64,000 bases of DNA from Robertmurraya massiliosenegalensis JC6 (GCF_000311725.1 NZ_HE978512.1:258305-322304), one strand, 5' to 3'; positions 9,119 through 19,315 are shown, counted from the stretch's first letter. The notes: generated from the sequence alone by a model not told the origin. Numbers and translations are program-made.

Positions 9119-10111
<993 letters not shown>

Positions 10112-10130
10112 TCATACTATCTTATTACAT

Positions 10131-10162
10131 ATATCGACATTTTTTTGAGTGTTTATTACAAA
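10131..10162 (-). promoter_or_regulatory. sigma-D-like promoter upstream of pseB
   Basis: GTCGATAT at 10131-10138 matches the sigma-D -10 consensus GCCGATAT at 7 of 8 bases and is identical, including flanking ATG, to the element before hag. A TAAA at about 10152-10155 stands 13 nt upstream, a slightly short spacer, and overlaps the stop codon region of the preceding maf gene. Transcription would run into pseB. Position and shared sequence support it; the spacer is the weak point. Confidence 0.5.
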
Positions 10163-11520
10163 TTTTTCTTTCCAATACTGGTAATTATGTCATCGAAAAG
10201 GGTTATCTTTTCCATATTATTTGTTTCTTGGATAATATCTTCGGCAGCCACATAAGGTGCTCCCGTTATTTTTGCTCCTTGATAAGCTGTATTTTTATAA
10301 GCCACCATAGGGGTTTCTTTTATCTTTTTTTCAATCCACTTTCTATATAAATTAAGGTTATTCTTTGTTTTTACCACTGTCCCGTCATTTGCAATGACTT
10401 CGATAAGGTTTAAATCTGTTACAATTTTACTTTTAGAATTCGAACCTTCCGCGTGACTTTGCATATTCGGCATTGCCAGATCTTGACCAAAGAACACTAT
10501 TTCAGTGAACCCCATTCTTATCAATAAATCTAGACCCGTTGTAGCTACAGAACCACCTGTTTCGACAAGAGACAAATTTCTGCTTCTCACATACTTTTCT
10601 GAAAGTAAATACCCATTTTGAAAAGCAATCACTTTTAACCCTTTATGAGCCTCAACCGCTCTCGAATTAGCTGTAGGCAAAAAAACTAAAGGTCCCATCC
10701 AATTCAACCCGCTTAATTGGTCGAATAAAGCATCCTGAGGATCCGTCACAATAACAGCATTAGGAATTACACCACTATTTAACAATACTCGTAAAGCAGA
10801 ACCTACAGAGAAAATAAAATACCTATCTTTTAACTGTTTTAAATATCCTATATTGTCTTCCAATGAAGGCCCAGCTGATACTAATACGGCTTTTAGACCG
10901 CTAAACTTCTCAATAAAGACATCAAAATCCAAATCGTATTGCTTAATATTATGTTGGAAGTTCTCCTTCATCCTTTGAGAAAATCGCTCATATGTTATCT
11001 TTTTCATTTTAATATCTTGTAATAACTCTTTGAGAGGATGGTCTTTTGATAAAGCATTTAACCATGCTCCTGGAATGATTAATTTACTTGTACTATCATC
11101 GTAAGAATGAATATATTCATGAAGATTTTGATGCGTAATAAATTTTATATTCGATCGCGATAACAACTTCCTTAAGTCGATTCTGTCTAAAGCCATTCTT
11201 AACATATTCATGTCTGATTCAACAATATAGATTGGCTTGTCAGGCTCCAATGCAATAAGGGCTAAAGCATGATAGCCAAGCCCAAATCCGAATAAATAAT
11301 ATTCTTTTACGTTATCTTCGATTTGTGATTCAATAAACTTTTTTGCATCCTTTATTGGGTCATACTTACTGTAAATATAGTGGCCATTTACTTTTAGCGT
11401 ATATGCCCCGATTTTCGAAATTTCTAGAGTGCTCTCTGACTCAACTAGACTCGATTGCTTAACCAAAGTGTCTAGACACAGATGTCTTCCCGCTTGTAGA
11501 TTTTCCTCCCAAAACTTCAC
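10156..11520 (-). CDS. Maf/DUF115 flagellin glycosyltransferase (second copy)
   Basis: 454 residues from a GTG start overlapping the previous stop (GTGA). It has the motility-associated-factor layout: an N-terminal domain with YSKYDPIKDAKKFIE and FGFGLGYHALAL, then the DUF115 domain with VSAGPSLEDNI, FSVGSALRVLLNSGVIPNAV, TDPQD, and FFGQDLAMPNMQSHAEG. Maf proteins glycosylate Ser/Thr of flagellin with nonulosonic acids in the cytoplasm before export, and a KDO-using relative has been described to my recollection. It lies in the same run as the other Maf and downstream of hag. It is shorter than copy one, lacking its extra C-terminal helical domain. Confidence 0.85.
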   Translation of the reverse strand: MKFWEENLQAGRHLCLDTLVKQSSLVESESTLEISKIGAYTLKVNGHYIYSKYDPIKDAKKFIESQIEDNVKEYYLFGFGLGYHALALIALEPDKPIYIVESDMNMLRMALDRIDLRKLLSRSNIKFITHQNLHEYIHSYDDSTSKLIIPGAWLNALSKDHPLKELLQDIKMKKITYERFSQRMKENFQHNIKQYDLDFDVFIEKFSGLKAVLVSAGPSLEDNIGYLKQLKDRYFIFSVGSALRVLLNSGVIPNAVIVTDPQDALFDQLSGLNWMGPLVFLPTANSRAVEAHKGLKVIAFQNGYLLSEKYVRSRNLSLVETGGSVATTGLDLLIRMGFTEIVFFGQDLAMPNMQSHAEGSNSKSKIVTDLNLIEVIANDGTVVKTKNNLNLYRKWIEKKIKETPMVAYKNTAYQGAKITGAPYVAAEDIIQETNNMEKITLFDDIITSIGKKNL

Positions 11521-11879
11521 TCTTCATCATCCTTGATTTCATTAAAACTCTTCTTTGCTGCCTCCTCAAAGAAAGGTTGAATTTCATATTCAAACATATC
11601 CGCAACAACAATAAAATCCTGTATTTCTAAGCCATCATTGATTTCTTCCAAAAATTCATGGATTTGACTGGTATCAATATCAATAAAATAATTTTGCTCT
11701 TGCATTAAAGAAATGACCTGAGAGATCCAACCTACACCTTCTGTAAATTGGATGATCATTCCTAAAGATTCTCCTATTCTGTCCTCACGTAAAGCATCGG
11801 AAATCTCTTGAGAGCCATTTGATACGTTATTTATATATTCATAAAAAGACTGTTGTGTTTCGAAAATAATATTTGTCAT
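11517..11879 (-). CDS. small acidic protein between two maf genes
   Basis: 120 residues, strongly acidic and largely helical, without signal or membrane segment (for example SFYEYINNVSNGSQEI and IDTSQIHEFLEEIND). It overlaps the upstream maf by 4 nt (ATGA) and the downstream maf by 4 nt (GTGA), so all three are translationally coupled. I do not recognise the family. Its position suggests an accessory or chaperone-like factor for the Maf transferases or for the flagellin acceptor; this is inference only. Confidence 0.7.
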   Translation of the reverse strand: MTNIIFETQQSFYEYINNVSNGSQEISDALREDRIGESLGMIIQFTEGVGWISQVISLMQEQNYFIDIDTSQIHEFLEEINDGLEIQDFIVVADMFEYEIQPFFEEAAKKSFNEIKDDEE

Positions 11880-13621
11880 ACTATCTCTCTTTCCATCATT
11901 TTTATTTTTGTCTCTATCTTCTCTTTTAATTCTATAAAATAGGCTTTAGATTCCTCGGCAGACTTTTCTAATCTACTATATAAATCAAACGATCTTGAGT
12001 AAACTCTATTATATGTTTCTTCACTCGTTTCATTTTCTTTTGGAAGATAATCATTAAAAATATCTAACAAAATAGGCTTTGTTATAAATGATACCATTCC
12101 TTTACCATACAACGGCTTTAATTCCCTATCTACCAGATCAAGTTGCTTAATTACTCTGGGTTCAAATGCTGTTTTTAAGGAATTTCGCTTAAGTGCTTTT
12201 TGTCCTTTTTGGAGCAACTGTTTTACTCGATTATGAGTTTTTATTTCTTGATTGACTCTTTCCAAAAATCCATTCCAATCCTCTAAAGACCTATTGGTAA
12301 AACTGGATAAATTACTTAATCGTTCTTTTTTTCGATCACTCACAAATCTTCCAACAAAGTCATCAAAAGTTATTTGCTGATATCCCCGTAATTTTATACC
12401 ACCTTCAGTTGCGTTAAAAACTCTTTCTTTATCATCTAATTTTTCAATATATTCCTCAAAGTTTTTTTTCATGGATAAAAATCCATAATCTGTCCATACA
12501 ATCTCACCATTATAGCCTTCTGCTCGTACCATATTCCTTTGTTTTTTATAATCATCATCTATTTTTTTGAAATTTTTGTTAGCTTCAGCGTGAGTCTGAT
12601 CGTTTGTATATGCCAAGTCTTGACCAATTAGCACAATTGGACCAGTTGTCAATTTATATGAAATATCAAGTGCTGAATTGGCCACTGATGGACGAGGAGG
12701 CAAAACAGTCATTTTTCTATCCAACATATATTCAGCATAAGGCTGAATTTCAAAGTCGACCTCATTTAGAAATGAAATAGAACGTTTATTAAAATGGTCA
12801 AGTATTAAATGGTGATGTGACAAAGAATAAATAATTTCACTATCATTTAAAAAAACGGATTTAAAATGGTCATAATTCGCAATTCCACCATCAATAGTAA
12901 TAACTAGGTCTGGCTCAATATTATTTTTCAATAATGTATTAACAGTGGAACCTGCTGCAACTAATATTATCTTATCTTTAATTTTTTTCAATAATGGTAA
13001 TTGTTTTGTCAAAGACGGACCACCTGCCGCAACAACCAAAGGGGTATTAATACAGTTAAAAAATTCTTTCAATGAGACATCATTAAAAGCATAAAATAAA
13101 TTTAAAGTGTAGTTTTTCTGCCAATCCGAGGCGTAACGATTAATGGTGTTTACGTTAACTTGGTTTATCTTTACTTCTTCATCCACAATTTTGAGGATAT
13201 CTTTATAATATTCTGGTAAGAATTTTTCATAGTTTGAAGCAGAGCATATGATAACTCTATTTCTATAACTATTGACAATTTTTGAAAATAAAATTCGAAA
13301 TTTCGAAATTTCATCCCCAACTAAAATTAACGTTCGCTTATGATTTTTATCGCTATCCAATAACACCTCTTTTGCTATTTCTTCTATTGGTTCTATAACA
13401 ACAACAAATTCATTTTCACTAATTTTTTCTTGAATTGCACGAGTTAAATAACCAGCACCATGCCCAAAAATAATATGAACATGATTTTTATTAAAATATT
13501 TATCTGCTACTTTTTCTGCTTCTTTTATCGGATCATATTTGCTATGCAGATAGTAATCGTTAACTTTGTATATTGGATATCCAGATCTTGATACTTCTTT
13601 AATAACTTTATATTTATTCAT
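11876..13621 (-). CDS. Maf/DUF115 flagellin glycosyltransferase (first copy)
   Basis: 581 residues, ATG with GAGGTG upstream. N-terminal domain: YLHSKYDPIKEAEK and IIFGHGAGYLTRAI. The DUF115 core carries VVAAGGPSLTKQLPLL, VAAGSTVNTLLKNNIEPDLVITIDGG, SVANSALDIS and VLIGQDLAYTNDQTHAEA. About 150 C-terminal residues are helical (RVKQLLQKGQKALKR and onward), typical of full-length Maf. It is the first gene after the flagellin terminator and shares the YSKYDPIK/YLHSKYDPIK and GQDLA motifs with the second copy, so the two are paralogues. Two copies may differ in sugar donor or flagellin site. Confidence 0.87.
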   Translation of the reverse strand: MNKYKVIKEVSRSGYPIYKVNDYYLHSKYDPIKEAEKVADKYFNKNHVHIIFGHGAGYLTRAIQEKISENEFVVVIEPIEEIAKEVLLDSDKNHKRTLILVGDEISKFRILFSKIVNSYRNRVIICSASNYEKFLPEYYKDILKIVDEEVKINQVNVNTINRYASDWQKNYTLNLFYAFNDVSLKEFFNCINTPLVVAAGGPSLTKQLPLLKKIKDKIILVAAGSTVNTLLKNNIEPDLVITIDGGIANYDHFKSVFLNDSEIIYSLSHHHLILDHFNKRSISFLNEVDFEIQPYAEYMLDRKMTVLPPRPSVANSALDISYKLTTGPIVLIGQDLAYTNDQTHAEANKNFKKIDDDYKKQRNMVRAEGYNGEIVWTDYGFLSMKKNFEEYIEKLDDKERVFNATEGGIKLRGYQQITFDDFVGRFVSDRKKERLSNLSSFTNRSLEDWNGFLERVNQEIKTHNRVKQLLQKGQKALKRNSLKTAFEPRVIKQLDLVDRELKPLYGKGMVSFITKPILLDIFNDYLPKENETSEETYNRVYSRSFDLYSRLEKSAEESKAYFIELKEKIETKIKMMEREIV

Positions 13622-13669
13622 AATTACACCTCTACACTATATTTCGACAAAATTATATAATTATGAATA

Positions 13670-13710
13670 AAAAAATAAAAAAACCAGATCCGAATCTCAG
13701 ACCTGATTTT
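13670..13710 (-). terminator. rho-independent terminator after flagellin gene
   Basis: On the minus strand AATCAGGTC and GATCTGGTT pair around a 9-nt loop and are followed by a T-rich run. It begins 26 nt after the hag stop codon and separates the abundant flagellin message from the glycan operon. Confidence 0.85.
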
Positions 13711-13735
13711 TTTATTTTTTTATTTTTTTATTTTT

Positions 13736-14548
13736 TTATTGAAGTAACTGTAGTACACCTTGTGGTTGTTGATTAGCTTGAGCAAGCATTGACTGGGCAG
13801 CTTGCATTAAGATGTTATTCTTAGTGAAGCCCATCATTTCTTTAGCCATATCTACGTCACGAATACGAGATTCAGCAGCTGTTAAGTTTTCAGATGTAGC
13901 ACCTAAATTGTTGATAGTATGCTCTAAACGATTTTGAACAGCACCTAGTTTTGAACGTTGTGTTGAAACAGTCTCGATTGCTGTATTGATTGTATCAATA
14001 GCTGAATTTGCACCAGATTGCGTCTCAAGGTCTAGGCCATCTACACCTAAAGTAGATGCGTCCATGTTGCTAATTGATAGAGTGATAGACTGTCCACTGT
14101 TCGCACCGATGTGGAATGTTTTATCAGAGAAATCGCCATCTAAAAGTTTTTGTGTATTGAACTCAGTATTCTCCGCAATACGTGTAATTTCAGATGCTAA
14201 AGCATCGATCTCACTTTTAATCGCTGTACGGTCAGCAGTTACGTTTGTATCGTTTGATGCTTGAACAGCAAGTTCACGCATACGTTGAAGGATTGCATGT
14301 GTTTCAGTTAATGCGCCTTCAGCTGTTTGTACTAAAGAAATTGAGTCCTGAGCATTTTTAGATGCCATTTCAAGCCCACGAATTTGTCCGCGCATTTTTT
14401 CAGAGATTGCTAGACCAGCTGCATCGTCTCCAGCACGGTTGATACGGTAACCAGAAGATAATTTTTCTAAGTTTTTACCAGCTTGAGTATTGTTGAAGCC
14501 TAATTGACGGTGCGTATTTAACGCAGAAATATTGTGTTGAATTCTCAT
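13736..14548 (-). CDS. hag: flagellin
   Basis: 270 residues. Conserved D0/D1 N-terminus ([36 protein letters not shown]) and C-terminus ([37 protein letters not shown]) are complete. The central region is very short, so this is a minimal flagellin with almost no D2/D3 domains, as in B. subtilis. Ser/Thr-rich stretches in the D1 to variable region (about residues 135-190) are likely glycan acceptor sites given the Maf genes downstream. The leader carries a sigma-D-type promoter and CsrA-type sites, and CsrA and FliW are encoded next door, fitting the FliW-CsrA-flagellin feedback loop. Confidence 0.97.
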   Translation of the reverse strand: MRIQHNISALNTHRQLGFNNTQAGKNLEKLSSGYRINRAGDDAAGLAISEKMRGQIRGLEMASKNAQDSISLVQTAEGALTETHAILQRMRELAVQASNDTNVTADRTAIKSEIDALASEITRIAENTEFNTQKLLDGDFSDKTFHIGANSGQSITLSISNMDASTLGVDGLDLETQSGANSAIDTINTAIETVSTQRSKLGAVQNRLEHTINNLGATSENLTAAESRIRDVDMAKEMMGFTKNNILMQAAQSMLAQANQQPQGVLQLLQ

Positions 14549-14556
14549 TATGAGAT

Positions 14557-14592
14557 TCCTCCTTGAATTTTTAATAGTCTACATCCTTGTAG
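14557..14592 (-). promoter_or_regulatory. CsrA binding sites in the hag leader
   Basis: The hag leader RNA holds CUACA-AGGA-UGUAG (14579-14592), a 5-bp hairpin presenting AGGA in its loop; it contains the in-vitro-selected CsrA consensus RUACARGGAUGU nearly exactly. A second GGA lies in the ribosome site CAAGGAGGA (14557-14565). This two-site layout, one hairpin and one over the SD, is that known for B. subtilis hag, where CsrA blocks translation. Confidence 0.85.
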
Positions 14593-14640
14593 AATCGAGC
14601 TTGGAACGATCGGCCGTACCGTTCCCTACCCTCATAACAT

Positions 14641-14667
14641 ATATCGACATAAGATTAAAATGTTAAA
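14641..14667 (-). promoter_or_regulatory. hag: sigma-D promoter of hag
   Basis: GTCGATAT at 14641-14648 matches the sigma-D -10 (GCCGATAT) at 7 of 8 bases; TTTAA at 14663-14667 stands about 15 nt upstream in place of TAAA. It lies about 90 nt before the hag start, giving a leader long enough for the CsrA hairpin. A second stem (GGAACG...CGTTCC, about 14602-14625) lies between promoter and CsrA site. Confidence 0.75.
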
Positions 14668-14674
14668 GAGTTTT

Positions 14675-14896
14675 TCAATTATTTTTTTTAATAAATTTAA
14701 TTAGACTCTTATCAGTGGATACTGCACTTTGATTCTCTTGCTGTATTGATGTATAAATTTCTTTTCTATGCACATCAATTGATTTTGGAGCATTAATGCC
14801 TATTTTTACTTGATCCCCGTCAATTGATAGAATCGATATTTCAATTTGATCACCCACAATAATCGATTCTTTTATTTTCCTTGATAAAACAAGCAT
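14675..14896 (-). CDS. csrA: carbon storage regulator CsrA, translational repressor
   Basis: 73 residues, normal length. Family signature [20 protein letters not shown] at the N-terminus, then [19 protein letters not shown], which contains the RNA-contacting edge strands. The C-terminal tail (to KFIKKNN) is of the extended Gram-positive type used for FliW binding. It overlaps the end of fliW by TAATG, so the antagonist pair is co-translated. Target sites are visible in the leader of the adjacent hag gene. It represses flagellin synthesis until free flagellin sequesters FliW differently. Confidence 0.96.
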   Translation of the reverse strand: MLVLSRKIKESIIVGDQIEISILSIDGDQVKIGINAPKSIDVHRKEIYTSIQQENQSAVSTDKSLIKFIKKNN

Positions 14897-15333
14897 TAGA
14901 ATTCCCCCTTAGATAAATCAATAGGATATCTAAGAGAAAACTTTTCGTCATGAAGAATAATTTGCTTTCCGATTTTGCTTTGCAAATTCATTAGTAATGG
15001 TGCTTTTAAATTTAATGTAGATTCACGAAATGGCTCTTTTATGGAAACAATTGAGTAGACAATAACGTCTTCTTCTTTTTTTACATTTAAGAACTCTTTA
15101 TCTTCATCTGAAATAACAAAAGAATAATCTTTATTAAATACAAATGGAAATCCAAGTATAAAACCAACTTGCTCTTTCGTCACAGACTGTAATATACGAA
15201 ACGGGGATTCATCCTCCAAAGGTAGTAAAACGAATCTTTTTTCCCCCTCAAAACCCGGGATTCCATTTGGAAAGTTAATAATCTCTTCTACTTTGATTTC
15301 TATCTCATCTAAAAATTTTGTTTGAATCTTCAT
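14896..15333 (-). CDS. fliW: flagellar assembly factor FliW
   Basis: 145 residues from the ATG at 15333, chosen because AAAGG lies 9 nt upstream; an ATG three codons earlier overlaps that site. Hallmarks are [22 protein letters not shown] and [17 protein letters not shown], with [16 protein letters not shown] near the end. FliW binds either flagellin or CsrA and so couples flagellin secretion to its translation. It is followed without gap by csrA and preceded by yviE. Confidence 0.95.
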   Translation of the reverse strand: MKIQTKFLDEIEIKVEEIINFPNGIPGFEGEKRFVLLPLEDESPFRILQSVTKEQVGFILGFPFVFNKDYSFVISDEDKEFLNVKKEEDVIVYSIVSIKEPFRESTLNLKAPLLMNLQSKIGKQIILHDEKFSLRYPIDLSKGEF

Positions 15334-15356
15334 CAATAACATCCTTTACTCTTGTT

Positions 15357-15911
15357 TTATTGGACGACATCAACTTCTATAGAAGGATATTGAATCATAT
15401 AACCAGAAACTTTTCCTGGTTGATAACTATGAATTGGCTTATTGGCATAATTATTTATAATCGGCTTTTTCGTTTCAACGCGAATATTTGTTTGTTCAGG
15501 ATGGTAGTTTATTTTTACAGCATTAACGGAGGGAACAAATTTAATACTATAAGATTTATATTCACGCATTCCTTTCCCCTTTGCTAGAGAAGGTATCACA
15601 CTACCTCTATTTTCAATCCGCATCAATTTCTCCCCCTCACTTGAGCGTCGTGCGATTCCTTGCAGAAGCTCTTGTTTCCCTTTTTGAGCAAACTGTTGAG
15701 TTGATGCAAGAGGACCAATCAAATTTAAATCTCGCCATGCCCTCGATTGATCGATCGTTAATTTCGCCGGACTCATGTTTATATTAAGAATTGCATCAGG
15801 TTGCTCTATATGCAATTCTGCTTGTGGTTGCTGTATATATTGCTGCGGTTTTTCTATATTTAAACCAAGTTGCGCTTTCGTTGTCTCAATTTGAATTTGC
15901 GGGAGCCTCAT
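15357..15911 (-). CDS. yviE: YviE-like flagellar-operon protein (DUF6470)
   Basis: 184 residues with AGGAGGG before the ATG. Rich in Gln, Pro and Ile with the characteristic LPQIQIETTKAQLGL start, an internal repeat IEKPQQYIQQPQAELHIEQPDA and a WRDLNLIGPLA motif followed by a basic region. It lies between flgL and fliW as in Bacillus. The function in the family is not established; the conserved position suggests a late-flagellar role. Confidence 0.85.
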   Translation of the reverse strand: MRLPQIQIETTKAQLGLNIEKPQQYIQQPQAELHIEQPDAILNINMSPAKLTIDQSRAWRDLNLIGPLASTQQFAQKGKQELLQGIARRSSEGEKLMRIENRGSVIPSLAKGKGMREYKSYSIKFVPSVNAVKINYHPEQTNIRVETKKPIINNYANKPIHSYQPGKVSGYMIQYPSIEVDVVQ

Positions 15912-15940
15912 TTTTCCCTCCTATTTTTTGAAGGATTTTA

Positions 15941-15974
15941 AAAAAACTATCTTTTTATCAAAGATAGTTTTTTA
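15941..15974 (-). terminator. hairpin after flgL
   Basis: AAACTATCTTT and AAAGATAGTTT pair around a short loop with a T run on the minus strand, starting at the flgL stop. It is a strong stem and may attenuate read-through from the flgM-flgL operon into yviE-fliW-csrA. Confidence 0.75.
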
Positions 15975-15976
15975 TA

Positions 15977-16855
15977 TTATCTTAAAAAGTCCATCAGAGT
16001 TGGTTGAATGATACGCGATCCTACACTTAATGCCGCTCTATGAATACTTTCTTGTGTAATAAGATCCGTTATCGTTTTTTCGTAATCTATATCTTCATTC
16101 TCTGATAGTTGCTTTGTGACAATTACTTCTTGCGTATCTAAGCGATTCTCCATCATTTCCGCTCGATTTTGTCTAGCACCAATATCTGCTCGTGCAGTTA
16201 AAATTTGATTCATTTGTCCGTCAAGCTGTGTTAAGTATTTGTTAAAATCAGCACCACTTAACGTATTATCACTTAGATCAGAAGAGATATCACTTAGAAT
16301 TTGATTCATATTTTCGAACAGTGCCTTTCCCTTTGTGTTCACTTGGAGTTCAACACCATTATAAACTTCGATTTTTATACCAGTTTCATTCGTATCAGGA
16401 TTAGGAGTACCGTCAGAATCAAAAAGTGGGGTATTCGTTTTTGTCCCACTAAAAATGTATTTGTCCCCGACTTTTGTATTACCTAGACTTTGTATATGCT
16501 CTTGCAGCTGTTCAATCTCACTTTTGAGTTTTTCACGATCGTCCGGTGTTAATGAGTCTGACGACGCTTGAACCATAAGTTCTTGTATCCGTTGAATTGT
16601 TGAACCCACTTTATCTAATGCATCATCCGAGCTATCTAACCAACTATATACTTCTCCAATATTACGCTGATACTGCGTAACTTGATCCAAATTAGTACGA
16701 TAGGTAATGCCCTTCATGGCAATTACTGGGTTATCAGATGGTTTATTTATTTTTTTACCCGTTGTCAATTGTTCTTGATACTTCCCTAGTTGTTCATAAC
16801 TGCTTGTTAAATTTCTAAGCATATTGTTAGAAAGCATTGATTGAGTAACTCTCAC
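15977..16855 (-). CDS. flgL: flagellar hook-associated protein 3 (FlgL)
   Basis: 292 residues from a GTG start with GGAGGTG upstream. Flagellin-like N-terminus MRVTQSMLSNNMLRNLTSSY with LTTGKKINKPSDNPVIA, and C-terminus with ENEDIDYEKTITDLITQES ending in LMDFLR. FlgL joins the FlgK junction to the filament. It follows flgK by 12 nt in the usual order. Confidence 0.95.
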   Translation of the reverse strand: MRVTQSMLSNNMLRNLTSSYEQLGKYQEQLTTGKKINKPSDNPVIAMKGITYRTNLDQVTQYQRNIGEVYSWLDSSDDALDKVGSTIQRIQELMVQASSDSLTPDDREKLKSEIEQLQEHIQSLGNTKVGDKYIFSGTKTNTPLFDSDGTPNPDTNETGIKIEVYNGVELQVNTKGKALFENMNQILSDISSDLSDNTLSGADFNKYLTQLDGQMNQILTARADIGARQNRAEMMENRLDTQEVIVTKQLSENEDIDYEKTITDLITQESIHRAALSVGSRIIQPTLMDFLR

Positions 16856-16867
16856 GTCCTACACCTC

Positions 16868-18388
16868 CTATAATCCTACTCTTCCCATCCCATTTATAAC
16901 TTTATCTAAAATTTCATCTACTGCTGTAAGACTTCTAGCTGCTGCATTATAGGCATGCTGGAATCTTATCATATTCGTCATTTCTTCATCTAACGAAACA
17001 GAACTTACAGATGCTTTTCTCTCTTCGACAGCTAGCTGTAATGTTGCAGAATTAAAGGCCATTCTCTGTGCTTCTTGACCATTTACACCCATTTGACCAA
17101 TTACACCCTCAAAATATGTTTGGAAAGAAGCACCTCCTAAATCAGCAAGTTCTTTAAACTTCACATCCGCTAACGCAAGAGCATTTTTTCCATTCCCTTC
17201 TTCACCCGGAACAGATGTGGCGGCTATCAAACTTGGATTATCTATAATTGCTTGATTTACCTTAATTGTTCCTGCTGATGTAATCTCAGAGAAAAACTCT
17301 GGGTCACCATGCTGAGCATTGAAAGCCTCTGCATATGCCTTTGCCAACTTATCAATCTCAGAAATCATCTCTGGATATACGCCCTTATTATCACCATAAC
17401 CAAACGAATGCATAATTGCTCTGATTTTCCCATTTGCCATCTTTTCAGGTGCAATGGTTGGGGTCGGTGGATTGGGACCACTTTCATTCCCATTTTCATC
17501 CACTTGAACAAATGTAAACCCTGTAATTGGACCTGTTGGTTTCAATTTTTCATTCATGGTAGATGCTGTTGCATTTGAAGGACTTACCCTAAATTCAAGA
17601 TTCTTGTTCCCGCTAACTAATTGAATTTTCCCACCGTTCCCATCAGAAATTGAAATAGTGGCTATCCCGTCTGCTATCGGCAGTGTATTTCCACCTGATT
17701 TTGTGTATTGCACATCAAATTTAATATATTGAGAGAGTTCATCTAGTAAAAGATCACGCTTATCATATAAGTCATTAGGTAAATACCCATTTGGTTCAAC
17801 AGTTGAAATCTGCTGGTTCAGCTCTGCAATTTGCGATAAAATTGAATTAACACTTTGCAAAGATATACTCATCTCATTTCCTAAATTATCCTGAATTTTA
17901 GAAAGGGATTCATGAATATAATTAAAAGAATCTGCAACTGCAACTGCTCTTTGTACCACCACTGCCCGAGCACCATCGTTTTCTGGATTTACACTTAAAT
18001 CTTGAAGGGAACTCCAAAATTGATCCATCGATTTAGATAGTCCATACTCGCTAGGCTCATTTAAGAAATCTTCCATTTGTGAAATCGCTTGTGAACGGGA
18101 TTCCCAATAACCTAATTTATTACTTTCATCACGGTATTGAGAATCTATGAATGCATCTCTTATTCTTGTAACTGAACCTGCTTCTACTCCTGTCCCCATT
18201 TGTCCAGGTATCTTAGGACTATTTAATCCTACTGAAGGAAATGGAGTCGTTGCTGTAAAATTCACACTTTGTCTAGAGTAACCTAAAGTATTTGCATTCG
18301 CAATATTATGACCAGTTGTATATAAAGCACTTTGTTGAGTAGCTAAAGCTCTACGGGCTGTTTCCAGCCCAAAAAAAGTTGAACTCAT
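16868..18388 (-). CDS. flgK: flagellar hook-associated protein 1 (FlgK)
   Basis: 506 residues from the ATG at 18388, which has GGAGG 8 nt upstream; an in-frame TTG 15 nt earlier overlaps that SD and is unlikely. N-terminus STFFGLETARRALATQQSAL with HNIANANTLGYSRQ (rod/hook family signature), and C-terminus SLDEEMTNMIRFQHAYNAAARSLTAVDEILD. A central proline-rich segment (NPPTPTIAPEK) lies in the exposed domain. It is the first hook-filament junction protein. Confidence 0.95.
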   Translation of the reverse strand: MSSTFFGLETARRALATQQSALYTTGHNIANANTLGYSRQSVNFTATTPFPSVGLNSPKIPGQMGTGVEAGSVTRIRDAFIDSQYRDESNKLGYWESRSQAISQMEDFLNEPSEYGLSKSMDQFWSSLQDLSVNPENDGARAVVVQRAVAVADSFNYIHESLSKIQDNLGNEMSISLQSVNSILSQIAELNQQISTVEPNGYLPNDLYDKRDLLLDELSQYIKFDVQYTKSGGNTLPIADGIATISISDGNGGKIQLVSGNKNLEFRVSPSNATASTMNEKLKPTGPITGFTFVQVDENGNESGPNPPTPTIAPEKMANGKIRAIMHSFGYGDNKGVYPEMISEIDKLAKAYAEAFNAQHGDPEFFSEITSAGTIKVNQAIIDNPSLIAATSVPGEEGNGKNALALADVKFKELADLGGASFQTYFEGVIGQMGVNGQEAQRMAFNSATLQLAVEERKASVSSVSLDEEMTNMIRFQHAYNAAARSLTAVDEILDKVINGMGRVGL

Positions 18389-18403
18389 AAGATTTTCCTC
18401 CAA

Positions 18404-18886
18404 TTATGCTTTTGAGTTAAAAAATCTGTCTATTTTCACATTTGTTTTTATATTCCCTTTAGGGGGACTATAATTTATAGATTCAGGCTGAGGGGTAAAT
18501 AGATTTAGAGTGACATTTACAAAGTGCAACGATTGTTGAATGAGTTGTTGATTTAAATGATTTTGTTCCTTTAACTCTTTTAGTACATTATTTAAGTTAT
18601 TAGCAACTTCCGTCAGCCGCTGTTTCTCGGTACCATCCATTACCTCTATACAGTCTTTTATAGTAGGTGAATCTAAATTCGGAAATAGTGCACTCGTTGA
18701 TTTTTCCCGCTCTTCTTCTATTTTGCGAATCGCTGCTATATGCTTTTGTTCCTCCTTTAAGACTAGCTCAAGAGGTTCAATGTCACTTTTTTTTATAATA
18801 TCTGTCTTTTTCACAGCAATTCCCAAAAGACTTTTATGCAATTTTAAAAGTTGTTCCATTAATTTAAACAATCTTTCAGCAGACAT
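18404..18886 (-). CDS. flgN: FlgN-family flagellar export chaperone (YvyG)
   Basis: 160 residues, helical throughout, with GAGGGG before the ATG. N-terminal helix RLFKLMEQLLKLHKSLLGIAVKKTD and LVLKEEQKHIAAIRKIEEER fit the FlgN family, which binds FlgK and FlgL before export. It lies directly before flgK, and the C-terminal residues 130-160 are disordered and basic, as expected for the client-binding end. A likely chaperone; sequence conservation is low across the family. Confidence 0.85.
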   Translation of the reverse strand: MSAERLFKLMEQLLKLHKSLLGIAVKKTDIIKKSDIEPLELVLKEEQKHIAAIRKIEEEREKSTSALFPNLDSPTIKDCIEVMDGTEKQRLTEVANNLNNVLKELKEQNHLNQQLIQQSLHFVNVTLNLFTPQPESINYSPPKGNIKTNVKIDRFFNSKA

Positions 18887-18909
18887 TTCTACCCCTCAAT
18901 TCTTTCAAC

Positions 18910-19173
18910 TTAAATCTTATAAAAGTTGTACAAACTTTGAGCGACTTCCCTCGTATCAACTTTATAGTTCCCATTTTCTAATTGGACTTTTAACTTTTCA
19001 ACCTTTTCCTGTCGCTCGACAGAATAACTTGTTACTTGTCGCATCTCTTTTGCAGTAGATGAAATTTCAACTTTATCTATAGTAGGTTTCGAAGTCTTAC
19101 TCATGTTTTCTAATTTATTCATTTGTCTTTTATATGGATTGATACCTGATGTTCCTAAATTATTTATTTTCAT
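18910..19173 (-). CDS. flgM: anti-sigma-D factor FlgM
   Basis: 87 residues from the second of two adjacent ATGs (19173), which has better spacing to GAGGG. Pattern MKINNLGTSGINPYKRQ at the start, then KVEISSTAKEMRQV, ending in KLKVQLENGNYKVDTREVAQSLYNFY, the sigma-binding C-terminal helices. It holds sigma-D inactive until exported after hook completion. A sigma-D-type promoter directly upstream implies self-limiting feedback. Confidence 0.93.
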   Translation of the reverse strand: MKINNLGTSGINPYKRQMNKLENMSKTSKPTIDKVEISSTAKEMRQVTSYSVERQEKVEKLKVQLENGNYKVDTREVAQSLYNFYKI

Positions 19174-19215
19174 CATATACCCTCACTTTCGATACCGATC
19201 ATATTCTTACTTTTA

Positions 19216-19243
19216 TTATCGGCTCAACTAAGCTAATTATTTA
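19216..19243 (-). promoter_or_regulatory. flgM: sigma-D promoter of flgM operon
   Basis: TAAA at 19240-19243 and GCCGATAA at 19216-19223 are separated by 16 nt, close to the sigma-D consensus TAAA-N15-GCCGATAT. It lies about 45 nt before flgM and would drive flgM, flgN, flgK and flgL. Confidence 0.8.
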
Positions 19244-19282
19244 CTAGAAATTTTAAAAAGAAGCATTAATTTATAATTAACA

Positions 19283-19312
19283 TTAAAAAACCGCATGCAT
19301 TCAGCACACGGC
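19283..19312 (-). terminator. terminator after yvyF
   Basis: On the minus strand CCGTGTGC pairs with GCATGCGG (two G-T pairs) around a 5-6 nt loop, followed by TTTTTT. It starts just after the yvyF stop and separates the com transcript from the sigma-D-driven flgM operon. Confidence 0.8.
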
Positions 19313-19315
19313 TCT

